DNA from: Trebonia sp963822615
GTDB lineage: Bacteria > Actinomycetota > Actinomycetes > Streptosporangiales > Streptosporangiaceae
Reading direction: 5' to 3'
NCBI GenBank assembly: GCA_963822615.1
Contig: CAWGIM010000001.1
Coordinates: forward strand, 1,221,969-1,285,968
Length of the DNA stretch: 64,000 nt
The position numbers and the translations under genes were made by a program. Within the stretch, counting starts at the first letter, position 1. Each line of letters opens with the position of its first letter. Below are positions 44,725-53,710 of this stretch, piece after piece. The notes below the pieces were generated by a model. That model saw nothing but the letters and a program-made list of their open reading frames with translations. It was not told where the DNA came from and made no database searches.

Positions 44725-45300
44725 CTACCGGGCCGGCCCGGGCTTGCGGGCGCAGAAGCGGAAGTCGTACTCGCCCCGGCTGATGAGCACGTCGGCGAAC
44801 CCGGCCGCCGCCAGCCGCTGCGGCAGCCGCTCGGGGTCGAGCGGGATGAACTGGTCGCCGACGTGCGCCTCGCGGGTGCGCTCATTGTCGTAGCCATCCG
44901 ATGCCACCAGGGCGGCGCCCGGCCGCAGCACCCGGAAGGCCTCGCGGAAGATGTCGTCCTGCTGCCGCGCGGACGCCGCGTGGTGCAGCACCGCGAAGCA
45001 GGCGGCGGCGGTGAAGCGGTCGTCGGCGAAGTCGGTCCGGTCGGCGCTGCCGTGCACCACCGTCACGTTGCTGCCCGCCAGTCGCCCGGCGAGCTGCCGG
45101 GCCAGGTCGTCGTCCACCTCCACCGCGGTGACCCGCGGCACCAGGCGGCGCAGCAGGTCGGTCGTCAGCCCGGGGCCTGGGCCGATCTCGAGCACGTCAT
45201 CGCCCAGGTCGGCCACTGAGGTGACCCAGGGCAGCAGGTCCCGCTCGAGCAGCTGCGCCCAGCGCGGGCTGGACAGCGTTTCCAGGTGCCGCTTGTTCAT
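44725..45300 (-). CDS. SAM-dependent methyltransferase (class I)
   Basis: 191 residues with motif I VLEIGPGPGLTTDLL, an acidic residue at the end of beta2 (VTAVEVDDDLA) and post-motif AVLHHAAS-REAFRVLRPGA. Starts at ATG 45300 (MNKRHLETLSSPRWAQLLER); a longer frame overlaps the divergent AraC gene's leader. Small-molecule methyltransferase of unknown substrate. Divergent from AraC regulator with 55 bases between starts. Confidence 0.85.
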   Translation of the reverse strand: MNKRHLETLSSPRWAQLLERDLLPWVTSVADLGDDVLEIGPGPGLTTDLLRRLVPRVTAVEVDDDLARQLAGRLAGSNVTVVHGSADRTDFADDRFTAAACFAVLHHAASARQQDDIFREAFRVLRPGAALVASDGYDNERTREAHVGDQFIPLDPERLPQRLAAAGFADVLISRGEYDFRFCARKPGPAR

Positions 45301-45355
45301 GATCCAACCGTGTACGATCGCTAGCGTGGCTGTCTCGGCCGGCAAGGACAGGAAA

Positions 45356-46159
45356 GTGACCGTGGCGGCCAATCTCGGCCCCCAGGACATGCGGCAGGGT
45401 TCCCCGGTCCTGGCCGGAAGCTACTTCCTCGAGGTCGGCGACGAGCAGAGCGCCGGCTGGCACTCCCACGACCTGCACCAGCTCCAGTACGCCTGCCAGG
45501 GCGTCGCCCAGGTCGAGACGGCCACCGCGGTCTACTTCCTGCCGCCGCGGCAGGCGGTCTGGATCCCGGCCGGAGTGGAGCACTGCACCACCTTGACCCG
45601 GGTGCGGGCGGCGTCGCTGTTCTTCGACCCGCGGCTGGCGATCGAGGCCGGTGACCGGGTGCGGATCATCGGCGTCCCCCCGGTGATCAGGGAAATGACG
45701 CTGTACGCGCGCCGCTGGCCGATCGGCCGCCCGGCCCCCGACTCAGTCTCGAGCCGCTTCTTCGCCACCCTGGGCGAGCTGATCGCCGAGTCGCTGGACG
45801 AGGAACTGCCGCTGACCCTGCCGACCTCACGGCACCCGCTGGTCGCCGCGGCCATGCGGTACACCCTGGACCACCTCGGGACGGTTACCGCGGGCGAGCT
45901 CGGGGCGGCCGTGGGCGCCTCCGAGCGCACCCTGCGCCGGGCGTTCCTGGCCGAGACGGGCACCTCGTGGAGCCAGTACCTGCAGCAGGCCCGGCTGCTT
46001 CGGGCGATGGCGCTGCTGTCCGAGCCAGGGCCGAGCGTCCTTTCCGTCGCCACCGCGGTCGGGTTCGGCAGCCTGAGCGGGTTCGCGCGGGCGTTCCAGC
46101 GCTGCGCCGGCGAGACGCCGCTGGCTTACCGGCAGCGCGTGCTGGCTGCCACTGCCTGA
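45356..46159 (+). CDS. AraC-family transcriptional regulator
   Basis: 267 residues. An N-terminal cupin-like sensor (GWHSHDLHQLQYACQGVAQV; WIPAGVEHCTT) is followed by a C-terminal AraC double HTH (ELGAAVGASERTLRRAFLAE; VATAVGFGSLSGFARAFQRC). Start is uncertain: GTG at 45356 has AAGGA 7 bases upstream; GTGs at 45326 and 45362 are in the same frame. Divergent from the methyltransferase gene, which it may control. Confidence 0.87.
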   Translation: MTVAANLGPQDMRQGSPVLAGSYFLEVGDEQSAGWHSHDLHQLQYACQGVAQVETATAVYFLPPRQAVWIPAGVEHCTTLTRVRAASLFFDPRLAIEAGDRVRIIGVPPVIREMTLYARRWPIGRPAPDSVSSRFFATLGELIAESLDEELPLTLPTSRHPLVAAAMRYTLDHLGTVTAGELGAAVGASERTLRRAFLAETGTSWSQYLQQARLLRAMALLSEPGPSVLSVATAVGFGSLSGFARAFQRCAGETPLAYRQRVLAATA

Positions 46160-46183
46160 GGCGCTGTTGCCTGGGTTCCCGGG

Positions 46184-48724
46184 CTAGCTGAGCAGCTCGA
46201 CGTAGCCGTCGGTGCCGTGGACGCGGATGCGCTGACCGTCGGCGATCAGCCGGGTGGCGTGCTCGACCCCGACCACTGCGGGCAGCCCGTACTCCCGGGC
46301 GATCACCGCGCCGTGCGTCATCAGCCCGCCTACCTCGGTCACCAGGCCCCTGATGGCGACGAAGACCGGTGTCCAGCTCGGGTCGGTGTAAGGGGTGACC
46401 AGGATGTCGTCGGGCCCCAGGTCGGCCTCGGCCAGGTCAAGGACGACCCGGGCGCGGCCTTCGACGGTTCCGGCCGACACCGGCAGGCCGGTCAGCGCGC
46501 CCGGCGGGACGTCGCCGCGCCGGTAGGAGCCGGCCACGGCCTCGCCGTCCGACGTGAGCACCCGCGGCGGCGTCAGCGCCGCCTGCGCCAGGAACTGCTG
46601 CTTGCGCTGCCGGATGAGGTCCTGGTCGGCCTGCCCGGACCGCACCACGTCACGCAGCTCGCCGAACGTGAGGTAGAAGATGTCCTCCGGCTCGGGCAGC
46701 ACGCCCGCGGCCACCAGCCGCGCCGCCTCGCCCAGCAGGGCCTGCTTGTAGACGAAGTAGCGGCTGACCATGTGGTACTTGGGGTACTCGCGGTAGCCGG
46801 CGAAGGTGCGGACCCGGTCGATCATCTCCTTGGCCTGCGCTGCCTCGCGCTCACCGTCCGGCCGGGACCGCAGGCGGGCCAGCAGTTCCCGCTCCTTGTC
46901 CGACGCCTCCTGCTGGCCGCGCTCGAAGCGCTCCTTGGCGGCACCGGGCCCGAGGTTCCGCACGTTGCCGAGCAGCACCGGCAGCAGCAGGTCGGGCCGC
47001 TCGCTCCAGCGCGGGCGGGTGATGTCGATCTCGCCGGTGCCGCGCATCCCGTACTGATCCAGGAACGCGCTGATGGCGTCCCGGGCGGCGCGTCCGCCGC
47101 TGACCGCGGGCAACTGGTCCATGAATTCCGGGCCGGTCGCCTGGGCCAGGAAGGACACCACCGCCGGGTGCGGGCGGATCGCGTCCGCCACGTCGAGCAG
47201 GGCCAGCCCCATTTCCGCGGTCACGTTGCCGGGGGCGGACTGGGTGAGCGTGTCGGCCGCGTTCCGCTCCCCCAGCCACTCGAGCAGGTGCTCGTTGAGC
47301 CACTCGCTGGCCGCCATCCCCGCCATGATCATCTGCAGGCTCTGCGGGGTGAACAGCACCTGCTTGAGCTCCTCGACGTCGGCGGCGATGAAGTCGAGCA
47401 GCTCCTGGCCGCGCTTTCCGCGGATACCCCGCTTGGCGGCGTCGAGCGAGGCCCGGGTGCGGTCGAGCATCGCGGTGACGACGGCCGGATCGGTCTCGAC
47501 CGGGATCGGCCCGCCGTGGGCCACCACGCTGCGCGGCAGCGAGCGGGCGGCGTCCTCGTCCGGCAGCGCGGGGATGAAGTCGCCGCGGTCAATGACGCGC
47601 TGCAGCGCGTCCCCGATCAGCGGGTCGGACGTCCCCAGGGCCTGCACGATCCGGGCACGGGTCGCGGGCGCGCCGAGCTGCCGGGTGACGTCGACGAACA
47701 GCCGCCCGCCCGCGGTCGCCATCGGACCCGCCGCCGTCAGCTGCCAGACGCTGATGCCCAGGGGCTTGATCGGGTCGGTCATCATCTGCTGATGGCCCAC
47801 GGAGACGTACACGTGGTTGCCGTCGTCGCCGGCCTCGGGAACGGGGAACAGCGTGGTGACCGGGCGGCTCTGCACGATCTGGAACTCATCCCCCGCCAGG
47901 CACCACTCGATGTCCTGGGGGCAGCCGAAGTGCGCCTCGATCCGCCGTCCGAGCGCCGCCAGGCGCACCAGCTGGGCGTCGGTCAGCACCGGCTGGCCCA
48001 CCGGCTGGCGCTCGGTTACCTGGCCGTCCCTGACCCGGTACACGTCCGGGTTCACCAGCCCGGACACCAGTGCCTCGCCGAGCCCGGGCACCGCCTCGAC
48101 CGACACCACCTTCCGGTTGCCGGTAACCGGGTCGGCCGTGAACAGCACCCCGGACGCCTCCGCGGCCACCATCACCTGAATGACGACCGCCATCTGGACC
48201 TGCCGGTGGCTGAAGCCGTTGCGCAGCCGGTACGTCACCGCCCGGTCGCTGAACGCCGACGCCAGGCACCGGCTGACGTGCCTGATGACCTCGGCCGGGC
48301 CGGTGACGTTCAGGTAGGTGTCCTGCTGCCCGGCGAAGGACGCCGTGGGCAGGTCCTCCGCGGTGGCACTGGACCGGACGGCGCAGGCGGCCTGCGCGCC
48401 GAGCGACGCCACGGCGCCGGTGATCTCCGCCGCCAGGTCGCCGGGGACGGGAACGGCCTCGATCGCCCGGCGGACCTGCGCGCTGAGCGCGCTGATCGCC
48501 CCGCGGTCGCCCGGGTCAAGTTCAGCCAGCTGGTCCAGCCGCTGGTCGATCCCGGGCACCGCCGCCATGATCCGCCGCAACGCGCTCGTCGTCACCACGA
48601 ACCCGGCCGGGACGTGCACGCCGCCGATCCGCGTCAGCTCACCCAGGTTCGCGCCCTTACCGCCCGCGAGGGCGACGTCGGTCGCGGCGACCTGGGCGAG
48701 ATCCAGCACGGGGCGGTCGGTCAT
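46184..48724 (-). CDS. rph: Rifamycin-inactivating phosphotransferase
   Basis: 846 residues in the order ATP-grasp PEP-synthase-like domain (GGKGANLGELTRIGGVHVPA, SSATAEDLPTASFAGQQDTY, VLFTADPVTGN), antibiotic-binding middle domain (GDDGNHVYVSVGHQQMMTDP) and C-terminal swivel His domain with H804 in GGLMTHGAVIAREYGLPAVV. Layout, length and motifs match Rph, which uses ATP to phosphorylate the C21 hydroxyl of rifamycins, rather than PpsA, which lacks the middle segment. GGGAGGA precedes the ATG. It probably confers resistance to soil ansamycins; no rifamycin biosynthesis genes are in the window and no recognisable rifamycin-associated element was seen upstream. Confidence 0.93.
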   Translation of the reverse strand: MTDRPVLDLAQVAATDVALAGGKGANLGELTRIGGVHVPAGFVVTTSALRRIMAAVPGIDQRLDQLAELDPGDRGAISALSAQVRRAIEAVPVPGDLAAEITGAVASLGAQAACAVRSSATAEDLPTASFAGQQDTYLNVTGPAEVIRHVSRCLASAFSDRAVTYRLRNGFSHRQVQMAVVIQVMVAAEASGVLFTADPVTGNRKVVSVEAVPGLGEALVSGLVNPDVYRVRDGQVTERQPVGQPVLTDAQLVRLAALGRRIEAHFGCPQDIEWCLAGDEFQIVQSRPVTTLFPVPEAGDDGNHVYVSVGHQQMMTDPIKPLGISVWQLTAAGPMATAGGRLFVDVTRQLGAPATRARIVQALGTSDPLIGDALQRVIDRGDFIPALPDEDAARSLPRSVVAHGGPIPVETDPAVVTAMLDRTRASLDAAKRGIRGKRGQELLDFIAADVEELKQVLFTPQSLQMIMAGMAASEWLNEHLLEWLGERNAADTLTQSAPGNVTAEMGLALLDVADAIRPHPAVVSFLAQATGPEFMDQLPAVSGGRAARDAISAFLDQYGMRGTGEIDITRPRWSERPDLLLPVLLGNVRNLGPGAAKERFERGQQEASDKERELLARLRSRPDGEREAAQAKEMIDRVRTFAGYREYPKYHMVSRYFVYKQALLGEAARLVAAGVLPEPEDIFYLTFGELRDVVRSGQADQDLIRQRKQQFLAQAALTPPRVLTSDGEAVAGSYRRGDVPPGALTGLPVSAGTVEGRARVVLDLAEADLGPDDILVTPYTDPSWTPVFVAIRGLVTEVGGLMTHGAVIAREYGLPAVVGVEHATRLIADGQRIRVHGTDGYVELLS

Positions 48725-48772
48725 GGTGGTTCCTCCCGGGTGGGCTTCGCCGCGGATTCCTGGTCCGCCCTG

Positions 48773-49186
48773 TCAGTCCTTGAAGGGATTGAGGGTCTCA
48801 ACTCCCGACCGGACGAAGTCCTTGGTGTTCCGCGTGACGACCGTGAGGCCGTTCGCCCGGGCGGTGGCGGCGATCAGGCCGTCCACGACCGGAAGCGGTT
48901 GCGACTGCTGGTGCCGCCCCCAGGCCGCGGCCACCTGGAGGGTGATCGGCAGGATCCTGTCCGCGAACCCCCGTTCCACTTCCCGCAGCCAATGCTCAAG
49001 GCCCGCCGCCTGTGCCTGGTCTCCGCGCCCGTGGATACGCGCGATGCCCTGCTCAATCTCGCCCAGCGTCAGCACCGACACGTGCAGCCGCTCCGGCGGT
49101 GTCGCAGCGATCCAGCTGGTTACCTGGGCGCTTGGCTGGCGCCTGCGCGTCTCGGAGATGACGTTGGTATCGAGGAGGTAGGTCAT
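48773..49186 (-). CDS. PIN-domain toxin, VapC/FitB-like
   Basis: 137 residues of PIN fold with acidic ligands in LLDTNVISE, LGEIEQGI, VDGLIAATA and TRNTKDF. A RNase toxin of the VapC type, most like the FitB-type subgroup. Its ATG overlaps the antitoxin stop by one base (TGATG), so the two are translationally coupled. Confidence 0.92.
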   Translation of the reverse strand: MTYLLDTNVISETRRRQPSAQVTSWIAATPPERLHVSVLTLGEIEQGIARIHGRGDQAQAAGLEHWLREVERGFADRILPITLQVAAAWGRHQQSQPLPVVDGLIAATARANGLTVVTRNTKDFVRSGVETLNPFKD

Positions 49187-49479
49187 CAGCCGGCCTCCAG
49201 GTCGACCTGGCGACCGAAGTCGGTTTTACGTCCCGCCTCGACCTGCGCGATCGACTCGACAGCGGCGTCGTCAAGCTTCGGGCCGCCCAGCAATAGTCCG
49301 GTCAGGTCCACGGCTGGGCGGGTAAGCCGGTGGTACTCGGCGATGTCCACCACGACCGCGACCTCCTCGCCGTGCCGGGTGATGACCTGTGGTCCGTCAT
49401 GCTCGACGGCGCGAATCATTTCACTGAAGCGCTGCTTAGCGTCCTGGATCTGCCAGTGCTCACGGTCAGGCGACGTCAT
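49186..49479 (-). CDS. Phd/YefM-family antitoxin
   Basis: 97 residues. N-terminal Phd/YefM DNA-binding domain (WQIQDAKQRFSEMIRAVEHD; ITRHGEEVAVVVDIAEYHRL) and a C-terminal tail expected to neutralise the PIN toxin downstream. An inverted repeat with 11-base arms lies 14 bases upstream and is probably its operator. Confidence 0.9.
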   Translation of the reverse strand: MTSPDREHWQIQDAKQRFSEMIRAVEHDGPQVITRHGEEVAVVVDIAEYHRLTRPAVDLTGLLLGGPKLDDAAVESIAQVEAGRKTDFGRQVDLEAG

Positions 49480-49492
49480 GAGAGCCTCCAGG

Positions 49493-49520
49493 AATCTGTC
49501 TAGCCATGTCTAGACAGATT
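49493..49520. promoter_or_regulatory. Inverted repeat, probable antitoxin operator
   Basis: AATCTGTCTAG and CTAGACAGATT are perfect 11-base arms separated by CCATGT. Placement directly upstream of the toxin-antitoxin genes is typical for autoregulation by the antitoxin or complex. Confidence 0.85.
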
Positions 49521-49548
49521 ATCACCGGTGACTGGGAAACGGGCGTGG

Positions 49549-49794
49549 CTAGCGTCCCGTGACGCGCCGCCGCCGGGGGAACGCCCCTTCGCGCCGCCAG
49601 GTGGAGCCCGGCCTGCCGGGCAGCAGCAGCGCCAGGATGAGGCCGACCGCGGACAGCACCAGGCCGAGCAGCAGGCCCAGGCGCTCGCCGTAGCCTTTCC
49701 GCTCGGTGAGCCAGGCGCTGCCGGCGGCGGAGATGAGCCAGACGAAAAGCAGGTAGAGCGCGACCGCGCCGATGGTTCCGTTGTTCTGGTTCAT
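49549..49794 (-). CDS. Small membrane protein, 81 aa, coupled to livF
   Basis: Two membrane helices (AVALYLLFVWLISAAGSAWL and LGLLLGLVLSAVGLILALLL) joined by a short TERKGYGER loop, ending in an Arg-rich tail. Its ATG overlaps the livF stop as ATGA, so it is the last gene of the importer operon. Function unknown; it may associate with the transporter. Confidence 0.75.
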   Translation of the reverse strand: MNQNNGTIGAVALYLLFVWLISAAGSAWLTERKGYGERLGLLLGLVLSAVGLILALLLPGRPGSTWRREGAFPRRRRVTGR

Positions 49795-50498
49795 GTCCCT
49801 AGATACGCCTCCTGTACCTTCGGGTCGCGCTGCAGGGACGAGGTGTCGTCCGCGAGCACGACCCGGCCGGTCTCCAGCACGTAGCCGCGGCTGGCCGCGT
49901 CGAGGGCGCGGTTGGCGTTCTGCTCCACCAGCAGAATGGCCACGCCGAGGGTGTGGATCTCCTCGATCGTCTGGTAGATCCGGTCCACCAGGATGGGGGC
50001 GATGCCGAGGGACGGCTCGTCGAGCAGCAGCAGCCGCGGGCTAGCCATCATCGCCCGGCCGATGGCGAGCATCTGCTGCTCCCCGCCGGACATCGTGCCC
50101 GCCTTCTGCCGCTCCCGTTCCTTCAGCCGCGGGAACAGCGTGAACACGCGCTCCAGGTCGGCGGCGACGGCTGGGCCCCGCCGCCGGTACGCGCCGAGGT
50201 CCAGGTTCTCCCGCACGGTCATCCGGGCAAAGCAGCGCCGCCCCTCCGGTGACAGCGCGATGCCGTGGGTGACGATCTCGTCCGCGCCCATCCGGGTGAT
50301 GTCCTGGCCGGCGAAGGTGACAGTGCCCGAGCTGGCCGGGGTGAGCCCGCAGATGGAACGCAGCGTGGTGGACTTGCCCGCCCCGTTGGAGCCGATGAGC
50401 GTGACCACCTCACCCTCGTCGACGCTGAGCGAGATGCCCTTGAGCGCCTCGATCGCCCCGTAGTGCGCATGCACGTCACTGACCTCAAGGAGCGCCAT
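49791..50498 (-). CDS. livF: Branched-chain amino acid ABC importer ATPase LivF
   Basis: 235 residues. Walker A GSNGAGKST, signature MSGGEQQMLAIGRAMM, Walker B LLLLDEPSLGIAP, His-switch LLVEQNANRAL. LivF-type ATPase (the IAP after the Walker B is characteristic) partnering LivG. Its start overlaps the livG stop by one base. Confidence 0.93.
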   Translation of the reverse strand: MALLEVSDVHAHYGAIEALKGISLSVDEGEVVTLIGSNGAGKSTTLRSICGLTPASSGTVTFAGQDITRMGADEIVTHGIALSPEGRRCFARMTVRENLDLGAYRRRGPAVAADLERVFTLFPRLKERERQKAGTMSGGEQQMLAIGRAMMASPRLLLLDEPSLGIAPILVDRIYQTIEEIHTLGVAILLVEQNANRALDAASRGYVLETGRVVLADDTSSLQRDPKVQEAYLGT

Positions 50499-51322
50499 TA
50501 CCCTTCCTTCCCGAGGTAGGCCTCGATCACGGCCGGGTTGGCGCGGACATCGGCCGGTGCGCCCTCTGCCAGCTTGCTGCCGTAGTTGAGCACGGTGACG
50601 CGCTCGGAGACGCCCATGACGACCTTCATGTCGTGCTCGATCAGCAAGATCGTCAGCTTCAGGTCGTCGCGGATCCGGCGGATGAACCCGGACAGGGCGG
50701 CTGACTCCTGCGGGTTCATGCCCGCCGTGGGCTCGTCGAGCAGCAGCAGTCGCGGCTCGCTGGCCAGGGCCCGGGCGATCTCCACCCGTCGCTGGTCACC
50801 GTAGGGAAGCTGGGTGGCCAGGCGGCCGAAGTCCGCCCGGCGCAGCCCGACGTAGTCGAGCAGCTCGCGGGCCCGCTCCACGACCGCGCGTTCCTCCTTG
50901 AGCACCCAGGGCGGCCGGGCGATGGCGCCGAAGATGCCCGCCTTCATCCGGCTGTGATGCCCGATCATCACGTTCTCGGTCGCGCTCATCGCGCCGAACA
51001 GCCGGATGTTCTGGAAGGTCCGCGCGACACCGCGGGCGGTGATCACGTCCGGGCGGGACCGGGTGATGTTCTTGCCGTCGAGGAGTATCCGCCCCTCGGT
51101 GGGCCGGATCAGCCCGGTGAGCATGTTGAAGAAGGTGGTCTTGCCCGCGCCGTTGGGGCCGATGAGCGAGACGATCGACCTGGCCGGGATGTCGAACGTG
51201 ACGTCGTTGACCGCGATCAGGCCGCCGAAGCGCTTGGTGATCCCCTGGGCGAGCAGGATCGGCGGGGCGGCCGGCTCGGCCGGGCTGGCGGGGGCCGCCG
51301 GGGTGACGGCGTCCGTGCTCAT
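50498..51322 (-). CDS. livG: Branched-chain amino acid ABC importer ATPase LivG
   Basis: 274 residues. An Ala/Pro-rich N-terminus precedes Walker A GPNGAGKTT, with LLLLDEPTAGMNPQES typical of LivG and LLIEHDMKVVMGVSERV. Overlaps livM by 4 bases (ATGA). Confidence 0.93.
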   Translation of the reverse strand: MSTDAVTPAAPASPAEPAAPPILLAQGITKRFGGLIAVNDVTFDIPARSIVSLIGPNGAGKTTFFNMLTGLIRPTEGRILLDGKNITRSRPDVITARGVARTFQNIRLFGAMSATENVMIGHHSRMKAGIFGAIARPPWVLKEERAVVERARELLDYVGLRRADFGRLATQLPYGDQRRVEIARALASEPRLLLLDEPTAGMNPQESAALSGFIRRIRDDLKLTILLIEHDMKVVMGVSERVTVLNYGSKLAEGAPADVRANPAVIEAYLGKEG

Positions 51323-52503
51323 GCCTGCCCCTTCGGTTCGCTGCCGAGTTCGGCGTCCTGGGCGGTGACCTCGCCGGTCAGCTCAAGCCTGCGCCGGCGC
51401 TCGGGGAACAGGCCCTGCGGGCGCACGGTCATCACCAGCACCAGCAGGAAGCCGAAGATGCCGAACGACACCGAGGTGAGCTGGAAGTTGAGCCCGAACT
51501 TGGACGGCAGGTTATTGAGCACGTCGGGGATCAGGTAGTTGTTGATGTAGCCGAGCAGCAGGCCGCCCGCCAGGGCGCCCCAGATCGACCCGATTCCGCC
51601 GACGACCACCATCGCGACGATGAAGATCGAGAAGCCGAAGGCGAACTGCCCCGCGTTGACCTCGGTGAAGTAGGCGCCGAAGAACGCCCCGGCCATCCCG
51701 CCGAAGGCCGCGCCGATCGCGTAGGCCATCAGCTTCGTCTTCACCAGCGGGATGCCCATGGAGACGGCCGCGACCTCGTCCTCGCGCAGCGCCACCCAGG
51801 CCCGGCCGAGCCGCGAGTCACGGACCCGCAGGTTGACGAAGAGCACGATCAGCAGGATGCCGAAGATCAGCCAGTACCAGGGCCGCAGGTCGAGCAGGCC
51901 GAACGAGCCCGAGCCCGGGAACCAGGGCGCGTCGACCGCGCTGATGCCGAGGTTGCCGGCGGTGAGCGTCATGCCGCCGCCGACCCCGATGGACTGCCCG
52001 TTGATGGCCAGGACGCCGATGATCTCGCCGAACGCCAGCGTCACGATCGCGATGTAGTCGCCCCGCAGCCGCAGCGTCGGCAGGCCGATGATCATGCCCG
52101 CCACGGCGCAGACGATGACCGCCGCGACCAGGATGAGGATGAAGTTGAGGTGGATCCCGGCCAGGGTGTCGGTGACCGACGAGACGCCGATGTGCACCCG
52201 CACGCCGAAGAAGAAGCCGGAGCCGAACCAGCCCACGCAGTACGCGCCGAAGGCGTAGAAGGCGACGTAGCCGAGGTCGAGCAGGCCCGCCATGCCGACC
52301 ACGACGTTCAGGCCGAGGGCCATCACCGCGTAGGCGACGGCGACGATCGTCCCGTTCAGGAAGCCGCTGCTCGACCCGGTCAGGAACGGCAGGATGACGC
52401 CGATCACCAGCAGCACCGCCGCCAGCGCCTTGCTCCACCACGGCGGGATCAGCCGCTCGGCGCTGGCCCGCCACTCGCTCAGCTGCGCCATCAGCTCACT
52501 CAT
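51319..52503 (-). CDS. livM: Branched-chain amino acid ABC importer permease LivM
   Basis: 394 residues with about ten membrane helices. Family motifs include AVAYAVMALGLNVVVGMAGL, LRGDYIAIVTLAFGEI and RDSRLGRAWVALREDEVAA, the last being the coupling loop. ATG 52503 has GAGGGAGG upstream and overlaps the livH stop by 4 bases. The soluble tail after the final helix is Arg-rich. Confidence 0.93.
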   Translation of the reverse strand: MSELMAQLSEWRASAERLIPPWWSKALAAVLLVIGVILPFLTGSSSGFLNGTIVAVAYAVMALGLNVVVGMAGLLDLGYVAFYAFGAYCVGWFGSGFFFGVRVHIGVSSVTDTLAGIHLNFILILVAAVIVCAVAGMIIGLPTLRLRGDYIAIVTLAFGEIIGVLAINGQSIGVGGGMTLTAGNLGISAVDAPWFPGSGSFGLLDLRPWYWLIFGILLIVLFVNLRVRDSRLGRAWVALREDEVAAVSMGIPLVKTKLMAYAIGAAFGGMAGAFFGAYFTEVNAGQFAFGFSIFIVAMVVVGGIGSIWGALAGGLLLGYINNYLIPDVLNNLPSKFGLNFQLTSVSFGIFGFLLVLVMTVRPQGLFPERRRRLELTGEVTAQDAELGSEPKGQA

Positions 52504-53621
52504 CCGGCCTCCCTCGTCTCCTCGCCGAGCAGTCCGGTGGGCCGCAGCACCATGATCCCGATGAGGTAGGCGAACACGATCGCCTCGGTCCACTGCGGCC
52601 CGATCCGCTCATCCGACAGCGCCTGGATGACGCCGATGATCAGGCCGCCGAGCACCGCCCCGCGGACGTTGCCGATGCCGCCCATGACCGCCGCGGTGAA
52701 CGCGAACAGGCCCGCCCGGAACCCCTGGAAGTACCACACCTGGGTCTCGTACACGGCGTAGATGAGGCCGGCCGCGCCCGCCAGCGCGCCGCCGATCAGG
52801 AACGTCAGCGAGATCGTGTTGTTGACGTTGATCCCCATCAGCCGGGCCGCCTCGGGGTCCTGGGCGGTGGCGCGCATCGCCTTGCCGGGCCGGGTGCGGC
52901 TGATGAACCACGACAGGGCGAACACCAGCGGGATCGTGACCGCCCAGGCGAGCAGGTAGCCGCGCAGGATGGGGACCCCGCCGATGGTGAACACCACCTT
53001 CTGCGCGCCGATCAGGTCGGTGACGCTCTGCGGGGAGCCGCCGCGCCACAGCAGGCCGACGTTCTGCAGGATGAAGGAGAAGCCGATCGCCGTGATCAGC
53101 GGCGCGACCTTGGGCGCGTTGCGCAGCGGCTTGTACGCGACCCGCTCGATGAGGACGTTGAGCGTCCCGGTGGTGAGCATGGCGATGATCAGCGAGACGA
53201 TCAGGCCGCCGATCACGCCGAGCATGGAGGTAGTCAGGCTGAGGCCGAGCACGGACCACATGCCGACGGCGGTGAACGAGCCGATCATGAAGACGTCGCC
53301 GTGCGCGAAGTTGATCAGCTCGATGATGCCGTAGACGAGGGTGTAGCCGATCGCGATCAGCGCCCAGATGGCGCCGTCGGACAGCCCTTCGGCGAAGTTG
53401 AAGCCCAGCCGGGACAGGTCGTGGTGGATGACCGGGTGGCCGGCCACCACGGCCGCCTGGTAGCCGTTGACCAGGTCGGTGGCACCGTAGTAGACCGGCA
53501 GCGCGGCGAGGGCGGCGATCAGGCCCCAGCGGCCGACGTGCCGGCGCAGGGCCGCCAGCACCGACGCCATCGGGCGGGCCGGCAGCGCGGGCGGGCTCGG
53601 CGTGATTGTCGTCGTGTTCAC
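52500..53621 (-). CDS. livH: Branched-chain amino acid ABC importer permease LivH
   Basis: 373 residues. Motifs: GLSDGAIWALIAIGYTLVYG, ELINFAHGDVFMIGSFTAVG, and coupling loop AMRATAQDPEAARLMGINVN. An N-terminal extension of about 75 residues with an added hydrophobic segment (AALAALPVYYGATDLVNGYQ) precedes the usual start of the family. Separated from livK by a strong hairpin. Confidence 0.93.
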   Translation of the reverse strand: MNTTTITPSPPALPARPMASVLAALRRHVGRWGLIAALAALPVYYGATDLVNGYQAAVVAGHPVIHHDLSRLGFNFAEGLSDGAIWALIAIGYTLVYGIIELINFAHGDVFMIGSFTAVGMWSVLGLSLTTSMLGVIGGLIVSLIIAMLTTGTLNVLIERVAYKPLRNAPKVAPLITAIGFSFILQNVGLLWRGGSPQSVTDLIGAQKVVFTIGGVPILRGYLLAWAVTIPLVFALSWFISRTRPGKAMRATAQDPEAARLMGINVNNTISLTFLIGGALAGAAGLIYAVYETQVWYFQGFRAGLFAFTAAVMGGIGNVRGAVLGGLIIGVIQALSDERIGPQWTEAIVFAYLIGIMVLRPTGLLGEETREAG

Positions 53622-53644
53622 GTGTCCTACGCAGAAAAGTCAGG

Positions 53645-53681
53645 CGCCGAGGGGGCACCGCTGTGCGGTGCCCCCTCGGCG
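53645..53681 (-). terminator. Strong hairpin between livK and livH
   Basis: A perfect 16-bp stem (CGCCGAGGGGGCACCG and its complement) with a CTGTG loop; on the minus strand TTTT follows after five bases. Situated 29 bases downstream of the livK stop. Probably a partial terminator or mRNA-stabilising hairpin that gives more binding protein than permease. Confidence 0.8.
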
Positions 53682-53710
53682 GCCTGCGGCCGATGTGAGC
53701 AGTGAGACTA

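Noticed and set aside
46184..48724. Phosphoenolpyruvate synthase (ppsA)
   Set aside because: Shares ATP-grasp and swivelling His domains, but the middle domain and block order match rifamycin phosphotransferase.
46217..49513. Open plus-strand frame of about 1,098 codons
   Set aside because: Lies antisense to rph and the toxin-antitoxin genes, with Arg/Gly/His-rich low-complexity translation.
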